Below are positions 16,911-25,583 of a stretch of 64,000 bases of DNA, piece by piece. The translations under genes were made by a program, and so were the position numbers. Location of the stretch: positions 1-64,000 of the forward strand of contig JAATGQ010000109.1 in the NCBI GenBank assembly GCA_015654595.1, given 5' to 3'. The notes under the pieces were generated by a model that saw nothing but the letters and a program-made list of their open reading frames with translations, was not told where the DNA came from and searched no databases. The DNA is from Chitinophagales bacterium (GTDB taxonomy: Bacteria > Bacteroidota > Bacteroidia > Chitinophagales > Chitinophagaceae). Positions within the stretch are counted from its first letter, which is position 1. Every line of letters starts with the position of its first letter.

Positions 16911-18611
16911 ATGCGTTTACAACATATTGAATATCTTATTGGCCTGGCCGCACTGCCTGTTCTTCTGTTGTTTCTTTTTCTTCTGCTGCGCTGGAAGAGG
17001 AAGACCGCGGCTCAGATGGGTGATCCTGCCCTTGTAAAACAGTTGATCGGCAACTTTTCCCCGCTGAGGTTTCTGATAAAGGCAGGGCTGGCTATTCTGG
17101 CCTTTGCAGCCACGATCCTGGCCGCTGCTAACCTGCAAAAGCCCGGCGCGATGCAGAATATACAGCGGAAAGGGGTTGACGTTATGTTTGTCCTCGATGT
17201 GAGTAAGAGCATGCTGGCCCAGGATATCAAGCCCAGCCGGCTGGAAAAGGCCAAACAGCTTTTACTGCGTCTGTCGGACAAGCTGGATAATGACCGTCTT
17301 GGTCTGGTCCTTTTTGCCGGGAGAGCCTATATGCAGATGCCGCTGACCTCCGACCATGGCGCTGCCCGGATGTATATACAGGACGCGGGTCCCGATGTTG
17401 TACCCACACAGGGTACGGTTATCGCCGAAGCGTTAAAAATGGCCAACAGCGCCTTCAACAATAAAGAAAGAAAATACAAATCCATTCTGCTCATATCCGA
17501 CGGCGAAGACCACGATCCGGATGCGTTAAAAGCCGCCAAAGAGCTGGCAAATGATGGCGTAATGATCAATACCATCGGTCTTGGTTCACCCGAAGGTTCG
17601 CCGATAACCGACCCCGCGACCGGTGAGGTCAAAAAAGACGCGCAGGGGAATACCGTTATCTCCAAATTGAACGAGGCGGAATTACAGCAATTATCGGCCG
17701 CCACCAATGGGCTATACCTTCGACTCGACAATGTCGACGATGCGCTGATCACGATGAGCCAGCAGCTCGACAGCGCGGAAAAGAAATCTATGAGCGATGC
17801 AGAATTCATCGACTATATCAGTCTCTTTCAGTGGTTTTTAGGAGCCGCATTGCTGCTGTTGCTGGTGGAATACTTCCTATCCGAGCGGCATAGGGAAAAG
17901 AAAGTTCCGGCGACGAAAGCTGTTCCGGTCCGGGCGCTGCTTTTACTGCTCCTTTGTACAGGCGCCCTGCTTCCCGCCGCAAAGGCGCAGAACAGCGATG
18001 CGCTTATCCGAAGCGGGAATCGTTACTACAAGAAAAAGCAGGTCGATCAGACCCTGAAGCAATACCAGTCTGCCGTTCAGAAAACGCCGGATAATCCGAC
18101 CGCCAACTACAACCTGGGAAACGCCCAGTTCCGTAAAGACAGCTACGAAGACGCCGCAAAGTCTTATGATGCAACGATCGCCAACGCGAAAGACAAGGAT
18201 ATGAAAGAAAAAGGCTACTACAACAAGGGGGTAGCCATGGCGAAAGCAAAGAAGCTACAGGAAAGTATAGACGCCTGGAAATCAGCGCTCCGTATAAATG
18301 CTGACGACAGTGACGCCCGTGAAAACCTGCAAAAAGCGTTGATGCAGCAGAAGCAGCAGCAACAACAGCAGCAAAAGAATCAACAACAGCAGAAGAAAGA
18401 TCAAAAAGATAAAAAGGACGAAAAGAAGAACCAGGATCAGCAGCAGCAACAACAGCAACAGCCTCAACAGCCAAAGCAGCAGCCCAGCCGGCTGAACAGG
18501 CAACAGGTAGAGCAGCTGTTAAAGGCCCTTCAGCAGAAGGAGAACGACCTGCAGAATAAAATGAACCAGAATAAGGTAAAAGCGCCTACCCAGCCCGAAA
18601 AAGACTGGTAG
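16911..18611 (+). CDS. BatB-BatC fusion: VWA and TPR membrane protein (aerotolerance-type)
   Basis: A 566-residue protein that joins two usually separate Bat proteins. N-terminal half: two membrane spans (about 7-28, 57-75), then a von Willebrand A domain (about 85-290) with an intact MIDAS, LDVSKSM (DxSxS), and a third span near 308-325. Second half: an internal signal-like span (ALLLLLLCTGALL, about 344-356), three TPR units (about 365-475), and a Gln/Lys-rich tail with runs of 6 to 8 glutamines, ending in a helical segment. BatB/BatC homologues help Bacteroidota tolerate oxygen or envelope stress. BatA, BatD, BatE and the MoxR ATPase are not next to it. Start is the ATG at 16911; a TTG six bases upstream is possible. 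Confidence 0.85.
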   Translation: MRLQHIEYLIGLAALPVLLLFLFLLLRWKRKTAAQMGDPALVKQLIGNFSPLRFLIKAGLAILAFAATILAAANLQKPGAMQNIQRKGVDVMFVLDVSKSMLAQDIKPSRLEKAKQLLLRLSDKLDNDRLGLVLFAGRAYMQMPLTSDHGAARMYIQDAGPDVVPTQGTVIAEALKMANSAFNNKERKYKSILLISDGEDHDPDALKAAKELANDGVMINTIGLGSPEGSPITDPATGEVKKDAQGNTVISKLNEAELQQLSAATNGLYLRLDNVDDALITMSQQLDSAEKKSMSDAEFIDYISLFQWFLGAALLLLLVEYFLSERHREKKVPATKAVPVRALLLLLLCTGALLPAAKAQNSDALIRSGNRYYKKKQVDQTLKQYQSAVQKTPDNPTANYNLGNAQFRKDSYEDAAKSYDATIANAKDKDMKEKGYYNKGVAMAKAKKLQESIDAWKSALRINADDSDARENLQKALMQQKQQQQQQQKNQQQQKKDQKDKKDEKKNQDQQQQQQQQPQQPKQQPSRLNRQQVEQLLKALQQKENDLQNKMNQNKVKAPTQPEKDW

Positions 18612-18627
18612 AAGGTGTCGAAAGTTT

Positions 18628-18635
18628 TACCTTTG
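18628..18635 (+). promoter_or_regulatory. -7 element immediately before the ispG start (TACCTTTG)
   Basis: A perfect TAnnTTTG ends 4 bases before the ispG ATG. With the usual 5-7 base distance to the first transcribed base, transcription would begin on or next to the ATG, giving a leaderless or nearly leaderless mRNA. Confidence 0.5.
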
Positions 18636-18639
18636 TCCC

Positions 18640-20655
18640 ATGCAGCTTTATTGTAATTCTCTTACCCGGTATTCGCGGTTAAAGACGCTCGAAGTAAAGA
18701 TTGGCGACCTTGTTCTTGGCAATGACAACCCTATCCGGGTGCAGACGATGACGACGACCGATACCCTGGACACTCTCGCCACCGTCGAGCAGACGATCCG
18801 TTGTATCGAGGCGGGTGCAGAAATGGTCCGGATCACGGCTCCCAGCAAAAAGGAAGCGGAAAACCTGCTCGATATAAAGAACGAACTGCGCCGCAGAGGG
18901 TATACGACTCCCCTGGTTGCAGATATTCATTTTACGCCAAACGCTGCCGAAATTGCTGCCCGTATCATCGAAAAGGTGCGGATCAACCCAGGCAACTATA
19001 TCGACAAAAAGAAGTTCGAATTCATCGAATATACCGATGCGGAATACAACGAAGAGATCGACCGCATCCGGGAGCGCTTTACCCCCCTGGTAAAGATATG
19101 TAAGGAGTATGGTACGGCGATGCGTATCGGTACCAACCACGGTTCGCTCAGCGACCGGATCATGAGCCGCTATGGCGATACGCCTATCGGGATGGTAGAA
19201 AGCGCGATGGAGTTCCTGCGGGTAGCCCGTGACGAGAGCTATCACAATGTTGTGCTTAGTATGAAGTCCAGCAATCCGCAGGTGATGGTGCAGGCCTACC
19301 GCGTACTTATCCAGAAAATGCAGGATGAGTTCGGGGTCTGCTATCCCCTTCATCTTGGCGTGACAGAGGCCGGTGACGGTGAAGACGGCCGCATCAAGTC
19401 GGCCATCGGTATCGGGACGCTGCTGGAAGACGGGATTGGCGATACTATCCGGGTTTCGCTGACAGAAGATCCCGAATTTGAGATCCCTGTCTGTAAAGAC
19501 CTGGTGAAGAGATACCAGGACCTGGAAAAGTCGACGGCTGTATTGCCTTCTGCGCAGGAGATCCCTCCGATCGAAAAGATTCCCTACTCGCCGGTCGATT
19601 ATCGTCGCCGATCCGCACATCCCGTCGGAAATATCGGTGGAAGCCAGGTGCCGGTCGTGATCGCCGACTTCAGTGCTTCCCAAAATATAGAACACAAGGA
19701 TCTGGCGGCCATCGGCTATGCTTACGATGCTGTCAGCGACAAGTGGAATATCGGGGATGCTGCAGCCGACTATCTCTATACCGGTAAAAACCAGATCGGG
19801 TTCGAATTGCCGGGAACGGTAAGGATGATTTGCGATCAGGCTGTCTGGGCGGGCCTCTCCGAACGTACAGGAGTCTATCCCCTCTTCAAGTCTACAGAAT
19901 ATCCGGGAGCAAAGGACCGTTCCGGCGTACTCAATTTTGTATCGGTAAATGCTGCGGATGAAGAGTCGATAGAGCTGGCAAAGACGCTTCGCAACGACGA
20001 AACGGTGGTCCTGTGCTGCTGGTCTTCCCACCAGGAGGCAATGCTTAGCGTACGTCGTTTCGTGATGGAGCTGATGGCGCAGGGAATATTTGTTCCCGTG
20101 ATCCTTGCCGTAGAAAGCAAGGACACAACGATCGACGAGCAGCTGATCCATTTTTCCGCGGAAGCCGGAGCGCTTTTACTCGACGGGATGGGGGACGGCA
20201 TCTGGCTGATGAACGATCCCGAAAAGATCGTCAACACCCGTGTCAGCGGCAGAACCTATATGCCGACAAAGAACAACTATCAATTCCTCAACAATACCGC
20301 GTTTTCCATACTACAGGCTACGCGTACCCGAATTTCGCGTACCGAATACATTTCCTGCCCATCCTGCGGCCGGACACTCTTCGATCTGCAGGAGACGACG
20401 GCTAAGATCCGTTCCGTTACCCATCACCTTAAAGGGGTCAAAATTGCGATCATGGGCTGTATCGTGAATGGCCCCGGTGAAATGGCGGATGCCGATTTCG
20501 GTTATGTCGGCAGCGGCCCCGGTAAGATCACCCTTTACAGGGGAAAAGAAGTCGTAAAAAGATCCGTGGATTCCGCTATTGCCGTCGAAGAGCTTATTCA
20601 TCTGTTAAAAGAAAGCGGCGCCTGGGTGGATCCCCTTGCTGTAGCCGGGATTTAG
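18640..20655 (+). CDS. ispG: 4-hydroxy-3-methylbut-2-enyl diphosphate synthase (IspG), long form
   Basis: A 671-residue enzyme of the MEP pathway that reductively converts methylerythritol cyclodiphosphate to HMBPP with a [4Fe-4S] cluster. The TIM barrel (about 20-290) includes NDNPIRVQTMTTTDT and LHLGVTEAGDGEDGRIK. A ~250-residue insertion (about 295-560) marks the long form found in Bacteroidota, chlamydiae and plants. The C-terminal reductase-like domain carries the cluster cysteines CPSC (about 568-571) and MGCIVNGPGE (about 605-614). The start at 18640 matches family N-termini (YSRLKTLEVKIGDL). The next gene starts 52 bases after the stop under its own promoter. Confidence 0.97.
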   Translation: MQLYCNSLTRYSRLKTLEVKIGDLVLGNDNPIRVQTMTTTDTLDTLATVEQTIRCIEAGAEMVRITAPSKKEAENLLDIKNELRRRGYTTPLVADIHFTPNAAEIAARIIEKVRINPGNYIDKKKFEFIEYTDAEYNEEIDRIRERFTPLVKICKEYGTAMRIGTNHGSLSDRIMSRYGDTPIGMVESAMEFLRVARDESYHNVVLSMKSSNPQVMVQAYRVLIQKMQDEFGVCYPLHLGVTEAGDGEDGRIKSAIGIGTLLEDGIGDTIRVSLTEDPEFEIPVCKDLVKRYQDLEKSTAVLPSAQEIPPIEKIPYSPVDYRRRSAHPVGNIGGSQVPVVIADFSASQNIEHKDLAAIGYAYDAVSDKWNIGDAAADYLYTGKNQIGFELPGTVRMICDQAVWAGLSERTGVYPLFKSTEYPGAKDRSGVLNFVSVNAADEESIELAKTLRNDETVVLCCWSSHQEAMLSVRRFVMELMAQGIFVPVILAVESKDTTIDEQLIHFSAEAGALLLDGMGDGIWLMNDPEKIVNTRVSGRTYMPTKNNYQFLNNTAFSILQATRTRISRTEYISCPSCGRTLFDLQETTAKIRSVTHHLKGVKIAIMGCIVNGPGEMADADFGYVGSGPGKITLYRGKEVVKRSVDSAIAVEELIHLLKESGAWVDPLAVAGI

Positions 20656-20686
20656 CAAGTATTTTCATATTTTACCTTCTAATTTA

Positions 20687-20694
20687 TACTTTTG
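20687..20694 (+). promoter_or_regulatory. Bacteroidota -7 element (TACTTTTG)
   Basis: A perfect TAnnTTTG match 13 bases before the GTG start of the WYL regulator; the expected transcription start is near 20701. Confidence 0.5.
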
Positions 20695-20707
20695 AACAAA
20701 TCTTGCT

Positions 20708-21661
20708 GTGAATCGCATTGACAGGCTCCATGCCATACTCACCCATCTGCAGAGCAAGCGAAAAGTGACGGCGCAGGAATTGGCCGATCGCTTTAGTATC
20801 AGTCTGCGGACGGTATACAGGGACGTAAAGGCCCTGGACGAATCGGGCGTACCTGTCATTGGCGAGGCGGGCAATGGCTATACGATCATGGAGGGCTACC
20901 GGCTTCCGCCGGTAATGTTTACACAGGAGGAGGCCAGCGCCTTGCTGCTGGGCGCCAAACTAGCCGAGCAGTTCACCGACGGTTCCGTCAAACGCCATTT
21001 CAATGCCGCCTTATTCAAGATAAAAGCCGTTTTGCGTACCGATGACAAGGAGTATGTGGACAGCCTTACCGATTCCGTTGCTGTCATCGCCCGTTTTGCA
21101 CCCGACACAGACTCTTCCCGGCAGTATCTTTCGCTTTTGCAGCAGGCTGTCGTTCATAAGCGGATGATCTTATTACAGTATCGCGCCAAGAATAATGAAG
21201 AGATCACAAAAAGACGAATAGAACCGATAGGGCTGCTGCTTTATGGCGGCGCCTGGCATCTCATCGGCTGGTGCCATCTGCGCAATGACTATCGTGATTT
21301 CCGGCTGAGCCGTATGATCGCGATCACACTGGAAGACGAGCTGTTCGATCCCTCTGTCCACCCTTCGATCCACCAATACATCGAGCAGATAAGAAAGAGC
21401 TCCGATCTGGAAGAAGTGATCATTGTCTTCAAAAAGGAGACCGCCAAATACCTCTCCGAACAAAAATACCTGAATGGCTTTGTATCCGAAGAAGATCTCG
21501 GGGAAACCATTCGCATGAAATTCCTGACTACTTCGATGGAATACTTTGGCCGCTGGCTGCTGATGTACACCGATGGGGCTGTCGTCGAGTCTCCTGACCA
21601 GCTCAGGACGATCGTCACCGGCCTGGTAAAAAAGTTAGCCGAGCATCATGCCAGCTACTGA
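20708..21661 (+). CDS. YafY-type HTH-WYL transcriptional regulator
   Basis: A 317-residue cytoplasmic regulator. The N-terminal winged helix (about 1-60) has VTAQELADRFSISLRTVYRD and GYTIMEGYRLPPVMFT. The WYL ligand-sensing domain (about 140-230) includes RRIEPIGLLLYGGAWHLIGW and YRDFRLSRM, and a WCX-type C-terminal domain follows. WYL proteins sense ligands or nucleic acid; in this subfamily they often control the next gene. The GTG at 20708 is used because MNRIDRLHAIL is the standard family start. The GyrI-like gene begins 48 bases downstream and is a likely operon partner. Confidence 0.92.
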   Translation: MNRIDRLHAILTHLQSKRKVTAQELADRFSISLRTVYRDVKALDESGVPVIGEAGNGYTIMEGYRLPPVMFTQEEASALLLGAKLAEQFTDGSVKRHFNAALFKIKAVLRTDDKEYVDSLTDSVAVIARFAPDTDSSRQYLSLLQQAVVHKRMILLQYRAKNNEEITKRRIEPIGLLLYGGAWHLIGWCHLRNDYRDFRLSRMIAITLEDELFDPSVHPSIHQYIEQIRKSSDLEEVIIVFKKETAKYLSEQKYLNGFVSEEDLGETIRMKFLTTSMEYFGRWLLMYTDGAVVESPDQLRTIVTGLVKKLAEHHASY

Positions 21662-21709
21662 CATAACGTTGTCAGCAGGCCCTCTTTCCTTTGTAAAAAG
21701 ATAAATCCT

Positions 21710-22162
21710 ATGGTTATTCGTGTTCATCCTTCCATGACGGTATTGTATGAAACTTACCAGGTCACCCCGGAAGAGTTAAAAGGACTTACAGGGACTGCCG
21801 CTACCCGGCTGTACCGCTATGTTGCCGACCTGGAGCTGACCGTCTGCGGCCCGGTCTACTGGTTCTACTATGGTACAAACGGCCGGGCGGGCGGCCGTTA
21901 TACTCTCGAAGTGGCGCTGCCCGTGCAAGGGAGGATACCGACAGCACTGCTGCCTTTCTTTAAAAAGGTGCCGTCCTTTCGGTGTTTGTCAGCCCGATAC
22001 GAGGGCGGTCCCGAAGGACTGGCCGCTCACTATAGAGAAATGGCGGATCATGCGACCGAAAAAGAGTTGAAAATGAACGGAATTTATGCAGAAGCATTTT
22101 TGCATATCGACCCCGAGGCAACCGAAGCGCTGCAGGTCGAAGTAATGGTTGGACTTTCCTGA
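21710..22162 (+). CDS. GyrI-like small-molecule-binding protein
   Basis: A 150-residue single-domain protein with the GyrI/SOUL-like effector-binding pattern: an N-terminal strand (VHPSMTVLYETYQVT), a central GPVYWFYYG segment, RYTLEVALPVQGR (about 63-75), and the late FLHIDPEA. Free-standing GyrI-like proteins bind small amphipathic ligands, and some hydrolyse them. Its position right after a WYL regulator suggests a ligand-responsive pair. No nucleophile or partner is obvious. Confidence 0.65.
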   Translation: MVIRVHPSMTVLYETYQVTPEELKGLTGTAATRLYRYVADLELTVCGPVYWFYYGTNGRAGGRYTLEVALPVQGRIPTALLPFFKKVPSFRCLSARYEGGPEGLAAHYREMADHATEKELKMNGIYAEAFLHIDPEATEALQVEVMVGLS

Positions 22163-22221
22163 TCCGGGCGGATCGCTATATAGCTTCTTTTCAATACATT
22201 GCAGTAAATATTAGCGATACC

Positions 22222-23178
22222 ATGAGCTTTAATATCCAGCATGCCCGGGAAAATGACATCGAACTGATCCGGTTGGTCGATGAAGAGTCCGGCACTTCGA
22301 TTGCGATCCTGCCCCAATATGGCGCCACGCTGCATGAATTCAGGGTCCATCAAAAGAATGGACAGGCATTTAACGTCATCGATAATTACAAGGACCTGGC
22401 CGATCTCAAGGCCGATCTGAGCCGTTCTTTCAAAGGATCCAAACTTTCTCCTTTTCCCTGCCGGATACCCGATGGAAAGTATAAATTCGGGAGTAAAGAA
22501 TACCAGCTGGAACACCTGTTTGGTGATGGGACAGCCATCCATGGACTGCTGTACAACAAGCCCTTCAGCGTACAACAGGAGATGGCCGACGCGACGTCGG
22601 GCGGCATCCTGCTGAGCTATAGCTACAAAAAGGATGACAGCGGCTATCCTTTCGAATACGATTGCCAGGTCAAATATATACTGCACCCATCCAGTGAGCT
22701 GGAAGTCATCACTACCGTAATCAATACAGACAAGGTCACGATCCCTATCGCCGATGGCTGGCATCCTTACTTCCAGCTGGCAGGCCGGGTCGACGACTGG
22801 CAGATGCAGTTTCATGCCTCGGCTATCGTTGAATTCGACCAGCGCCTGGTGCCTACGGGTGCGCTTGGTAAATATGAGGTCTTTGAAATGCCAAGAGCGA
22901 TCAATGATACCTTCCTGGACAACTGCTTTGTAGTAAAACCAGAAATGGCCGGCGCAGCCTGCGAACTCTTCAATCCCGCCAACGGGCTCCGCGTATCCTT
23001 TTTCCCGGATGCGACCTACCCTTACCTGCAGGTTTATACCCCTGCTACCCGGACAAGCATTGCCGTCGAAAACCTCAGCGGCGCCCCGGACTGCTTCAAC
23101 AACAAAATGGGTCTGATCCAGCTGGAGCCGGGACAATCACAAATTTTTACTGTCCGCTATAAGGTCAGCGTAGAGTAA
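22222..23178 (+). CDS. Aldose 1-epimerase family protein
   Basis: A 318-residue galactose-mutarotase-like protein that would interconvert alpha and beta anomers of aldoses. The beta-sandwich runs the full length. Key positions are visible: SPFPCRIPDGKYKF (about 73-86; Arg binding), AIHGLLYNKPF (about 107-117; His), GWHPYFQL (about 180-187; catalytic His) and SIAVENLSGAPDCFNN near 283-298, where the catalytic Glu lies in VEN. No signal peptide, so cytoplasmic. It is separated by 59 bases from the GyrI-like gene and by 31 from the lipoprotein gene. Confidence 0.9.
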   Translation: MSFNIQHARENDIELIRLVDEESGTSIAILPQYGATLHEFRVHQKNGQAFNVIDNYKDLADLKADLSRSFKGSKLSPFPCRIPDGKYKFGSKEYQLEHLFGDGTAIHGLLYNKPFSVQQEMADATSGGILLSYSYKKDDSGYPFEYDCQVKYILHPSSELEVITTVINTDKVTIPIADGWHPYFQLAGRVDDWQMQFHASAIVEFDQRLVPTGALGKYEVFEMPRAINDTFLDNCFVVKPEMAGAACELFNPANGLRVSFFPDATYPYLQVYTPATRTSIAVENLSGAPDCFNNKMGLIQLEPGQSQIFTVRYKVSVE

Positions 23179-23209
23179 AGTAACTAACTTGCCCTTAAAT
23201 CTTGTATAA

Positions 23210-23968
23210 ATGAAATTCCTAAAGTTTCTTTTTCCCGTTGTATTGGCATTTGGATTTGCAGGCTGCCTGGATATTAATGAAACAGTTGATATAAAGAAGG
23301 ATGGCAGCGGTATGCTGACGATGGATATGGACATGGGACAGATGCTGGAAATGCTGCAGACCTATATGGGAAAGGAAGAGATGGAAAAGAAGGGGTTGCA
23401 GGAGAAAATGGATACGACCATCTATATGAAGGACGTGATCGATACCGTGAGCAGTATTCCGGCCGATAAGAGAGCGTTGCTCCATAACGGATCTGTACAT
23501 ATCAAATTGGATATGGATGCGAAGGTCTTTACTACGCACATGGAGTTTCCGTTCAAGAGCCAGGCCGAGCTTCAGAAGCTGTATACTACTTTGGGTGACG
23601 GTTCGCTCGGAAAGGCCAATCTGATGGGTAACATGGGCGGCGGTGAAGACGGTGGCGGCAGCCCCGATTTTAACCAGTTCAACGGCGTTTATGACTTTAC
23701 CGCGAAAGACGGTCTGCTGGCAAAGCACCTCAACCAGGAGAAGTTCAAAGCCCTGCTGGACAATCCCCAGATGGCGCAGATGAAACAAGCGTCGCAAATG
23801 GGGGTCGAGATCAACTACACGACAAAGGTCATACTGCCTCGTCCGGTGAAAAAAGTGGATAACCCGCTGGCCCAGCTTTCCGAAGATAAAAAGACGGTAA
23901 CGATAAAGTTCAACCTGATCGAAGTCTTTGATCACCCCGAAAAATTTGGATACACTATAGAGTATTAA
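23210..23968 (+). CDS. Conserved-type lipoprotein, function unknown
   Basis: A 252-residue lipoprotein (LFPVVLAFGFAGC, Cys at 19). After the anchor, INETVDIKKDGSGMLTMDMD resembles periplasmic beta proteins that open with a repeat of alternating charged strands. The middle is Met-rich (MDMDMGQMLEMLQTYM), and a Gly-rich loop (GNMGGGEDGGG) precedes the last third. The C-terminal half contains VEINYTTKVILPRPVKKV. No catalytic motif is visible. It lies 16 bases upstream of nadB and may share its transcript. Confidence 0.7.
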   Translation: MKFLKFLFPVVLAFGFAGCLDINETVDIKKDGSGMLTMDMDMGQMLEMLQTYMGKEEMEKKGLQEKMDTTIYMKDVIDTVSSIPADKRALLHNGSVHIKLDMDAKVFTTHMEFPFKSQAELQKLYTTLGDGSLGKANLMGNMGGGEDGGGSPDFNQFNGVYDFTAKDGLLAKHLNQEKFKALLDNPQMAQMKQASQMGVEINYTTKVILPRPVKKVDNPLAQLSEDKKTVTIKFNLIEVFDHPEKFGYTIEY

Positions 23969-23984
23969 AAAAAGGCCGTCTCTT

Positions 23985-25583
23985 ATGATAAAAGCAGATT
24001 TTCTGGTTATCGGCTCTGGTATCGCGGGCCTCAGCTATGCATTAAAAGTCGCGCAGCATCATCCCGACAAAAAGGTGCTTGTCATTACCAAGACCCGCGC
24101 GGACGAAACCAATACCAAATATGCGCAAGGCGGTATTGCCGGTGTAACCGACCTGGAACACGACAGCTACGAAAAGCATATCCAGGATACCCTGATAGCC
24201 GGCGACGGACTTTGCAATCCCCGTACGGTAGAAATCGTCGTGAAAGAAGGTCCTGAGCGGATACAGGAGATCATCGACTGGGGAACCCGGTTTGACAAGG
24301 ACCCCGCAGGCGACTACAAGCTGGGCAAGGAAGGTGGCCATTCCGAATTCCGGATATTGCATCATAAGGATGTCACGGGCAAGGAGATCGAAAGAGCGCT
24401 GCTGGAGACCGTTGGCAAACAAAAGAACATCGAGATCATCAAACATTGGTTTGTACTGGATCTGATCACCCAGCACCACCTGGGTTATCTCGTTACCAAA
24501 TCGACGCCGGATATCGAATGCTATGGCGTCTATGCCCTCGATCAACAGACAAACGAGATCGTGAAGATCCTTTCCCGGGTTACCTTGCTGGCGACTGGCG
24601 GGAATGGTCAGGCCTATCGGACGACGACTAATCCGCGGATCGCAACGGGAGATGGGGTCGCGATGGTCTACCGGGCAAAGGGCCGTATCGAGAATATGGA
24701 ATTTATCCAGTTTCATCCTACCGCTCTTTACGAGCCTGGCGTCAGCCCTTCGTTCCTGATCACGGAAGCGGTACGCGGCGATGGCGGTATCCTGAGGAAC
24801 AGCAAAGGAGAAGCGTTTATGGCCCGATATGACGAACGTAAGGACCTGGCGCCGCGTGACATCGTTGCGCGGGCAATCGACAGTGAAATGAAGAGAGGCG
24901 GTACCGAGCATGTCTTCCTCGACTGCCGGCACATGGACAAAGAAAAATTCGTCGAACACTTCCCCAATATCTACGAGAAATGTAAGTCTATCGGCGTGGA
25001 TATTGCCGAACAGATGATCCCCGTTGCACCTGCAGCACACTATAGCTGCGGCGGCATCAAAGTTGACGAATGGGGACACACTTCGATAAAAAATCTTTAT
25101 GCCTGCGGAGAATGTTCTTCTACGGGTCTGCATGGCGCCAACCGGCTTGCCAGCAATTCGCTGCTTGAAGCGCTGGTGTTCTCCCATCGCTGCTATCTCG
25201 ACAGCGTCGAGCAGATCGGGCACCTTTCTTTTAACGAGGGTATTCCTGACTGGAATGCGCATGGTACTACAGAGCCGGGGGAAATGATCCTGATCACTCA
25301 AAGCCTCAAAGAGCTGCAGCTGCTGATGAGCGACTATGTAGGGATCGTTCGTACCGATATGCGTCTTCAACGTGCGAGCAAAAGGCTGGACCTGCTGCAC
25401 GAAGAGATAGAGTCCCTGTACGAGACTACGGCCGTCAGCCCCCAGCTTTGCGAAGTGCGTAACCTGATCACCGTCGGCTATCTCATCGTCAAAGCGGCTT
25501 CCTTCCGGAAGGAAAGCAGGGGACTGCATTTCAATACCGATTATCCCGGCAAGAGCTCTATCCTGCAAAACATCGTACTGTAA
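23985..25583 (+). CDS. nadB: L-aspartate oxidase
   Basis: A 532-residue flavoprotein that oxidises L-aspartate to iminoaspartate, the first step of NAD synthesis. The FAD-binding motif GSGIAGLSYA is at about residues 10-19, and NTKYAQGGIAGV (about 43-54) is the family flavin loop. FIQFHPTALY (about 231-240) and EAVRGDGGILRN (about 250-261) line the substrate site. HYSCGGIKVDEWGHTSI and STGLHGANRLASNSLLEALV complete the succinate dehydrogenase-type fold. The C-terminal helical domain is present, so the gene is full length. nadA and nadC are not in the window. The next gene's ATG overlaps the stop by one base. Confidence 0.96.
   Translation: MIKADFLVIGSGIAGLSYALKVAQHHPDKKVLVITKTRADETNTKYAQGGIAGVTDLEHDSYEKHIQDTLIAGDGLCNPRTVEIVVKEGPERIQEIIDWGTRFDKDPAGDYKLGKEGGHSEFRILHHKDVTGKEIERALLETVGKQKNIEIIKHWFVLDLITQHHLGYLVTKSTPDIECYGVYALDQQTNEIVKILSRVTLLATGGNGQAYRTTTNPRIATGDGVAMVYRAKGRIENMEFIQFHPTALYEPGVSPSFLITEAVRGDGGILRNSKGEAFMARYDERKDLAPRDIVARAIDSEMKRGGTEHVFLDCRHMDKEKFVEHFPNIYEKCKSIGVDIAEQMIPVAPAAHYSCGGIKVDEWGHTSIKNLYACGECSSTGLHGANRLASNSLLEALVFSHRCYLDSVEQIGHLSFNEGIPDWNAHGTTEPGEMILITQSLKELQLLMSDYVGIVRTDMRLQRASKRLDLLHEEIESLYETTAVSPQLCEVRNLITVGYLIVKAASFRKESRGLHFNTDYPGKSSILQNIVL

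Noticed and set aside
18679-20151. 490-codon open frame antisense to ispG
   Set aside because: Same reasoning: perfect IspG on the plus strand, featureless antisense product.
22084-23136. 350-codon open frame antisense to the aldose epimerase gene
   Set aside because: The plus-strand enzyme has all mutarotase motifs; the antisense frame spans the intergenic gap and two genes without a start signal.
24042-25568. 508-codon open frame antisense to nadB
   Set aside because: The nadB strand encodes a full conserved flavoprotein; the antisense frame shows no domain, has no signal for initiation and arises from codon bias at about 50% G+C.
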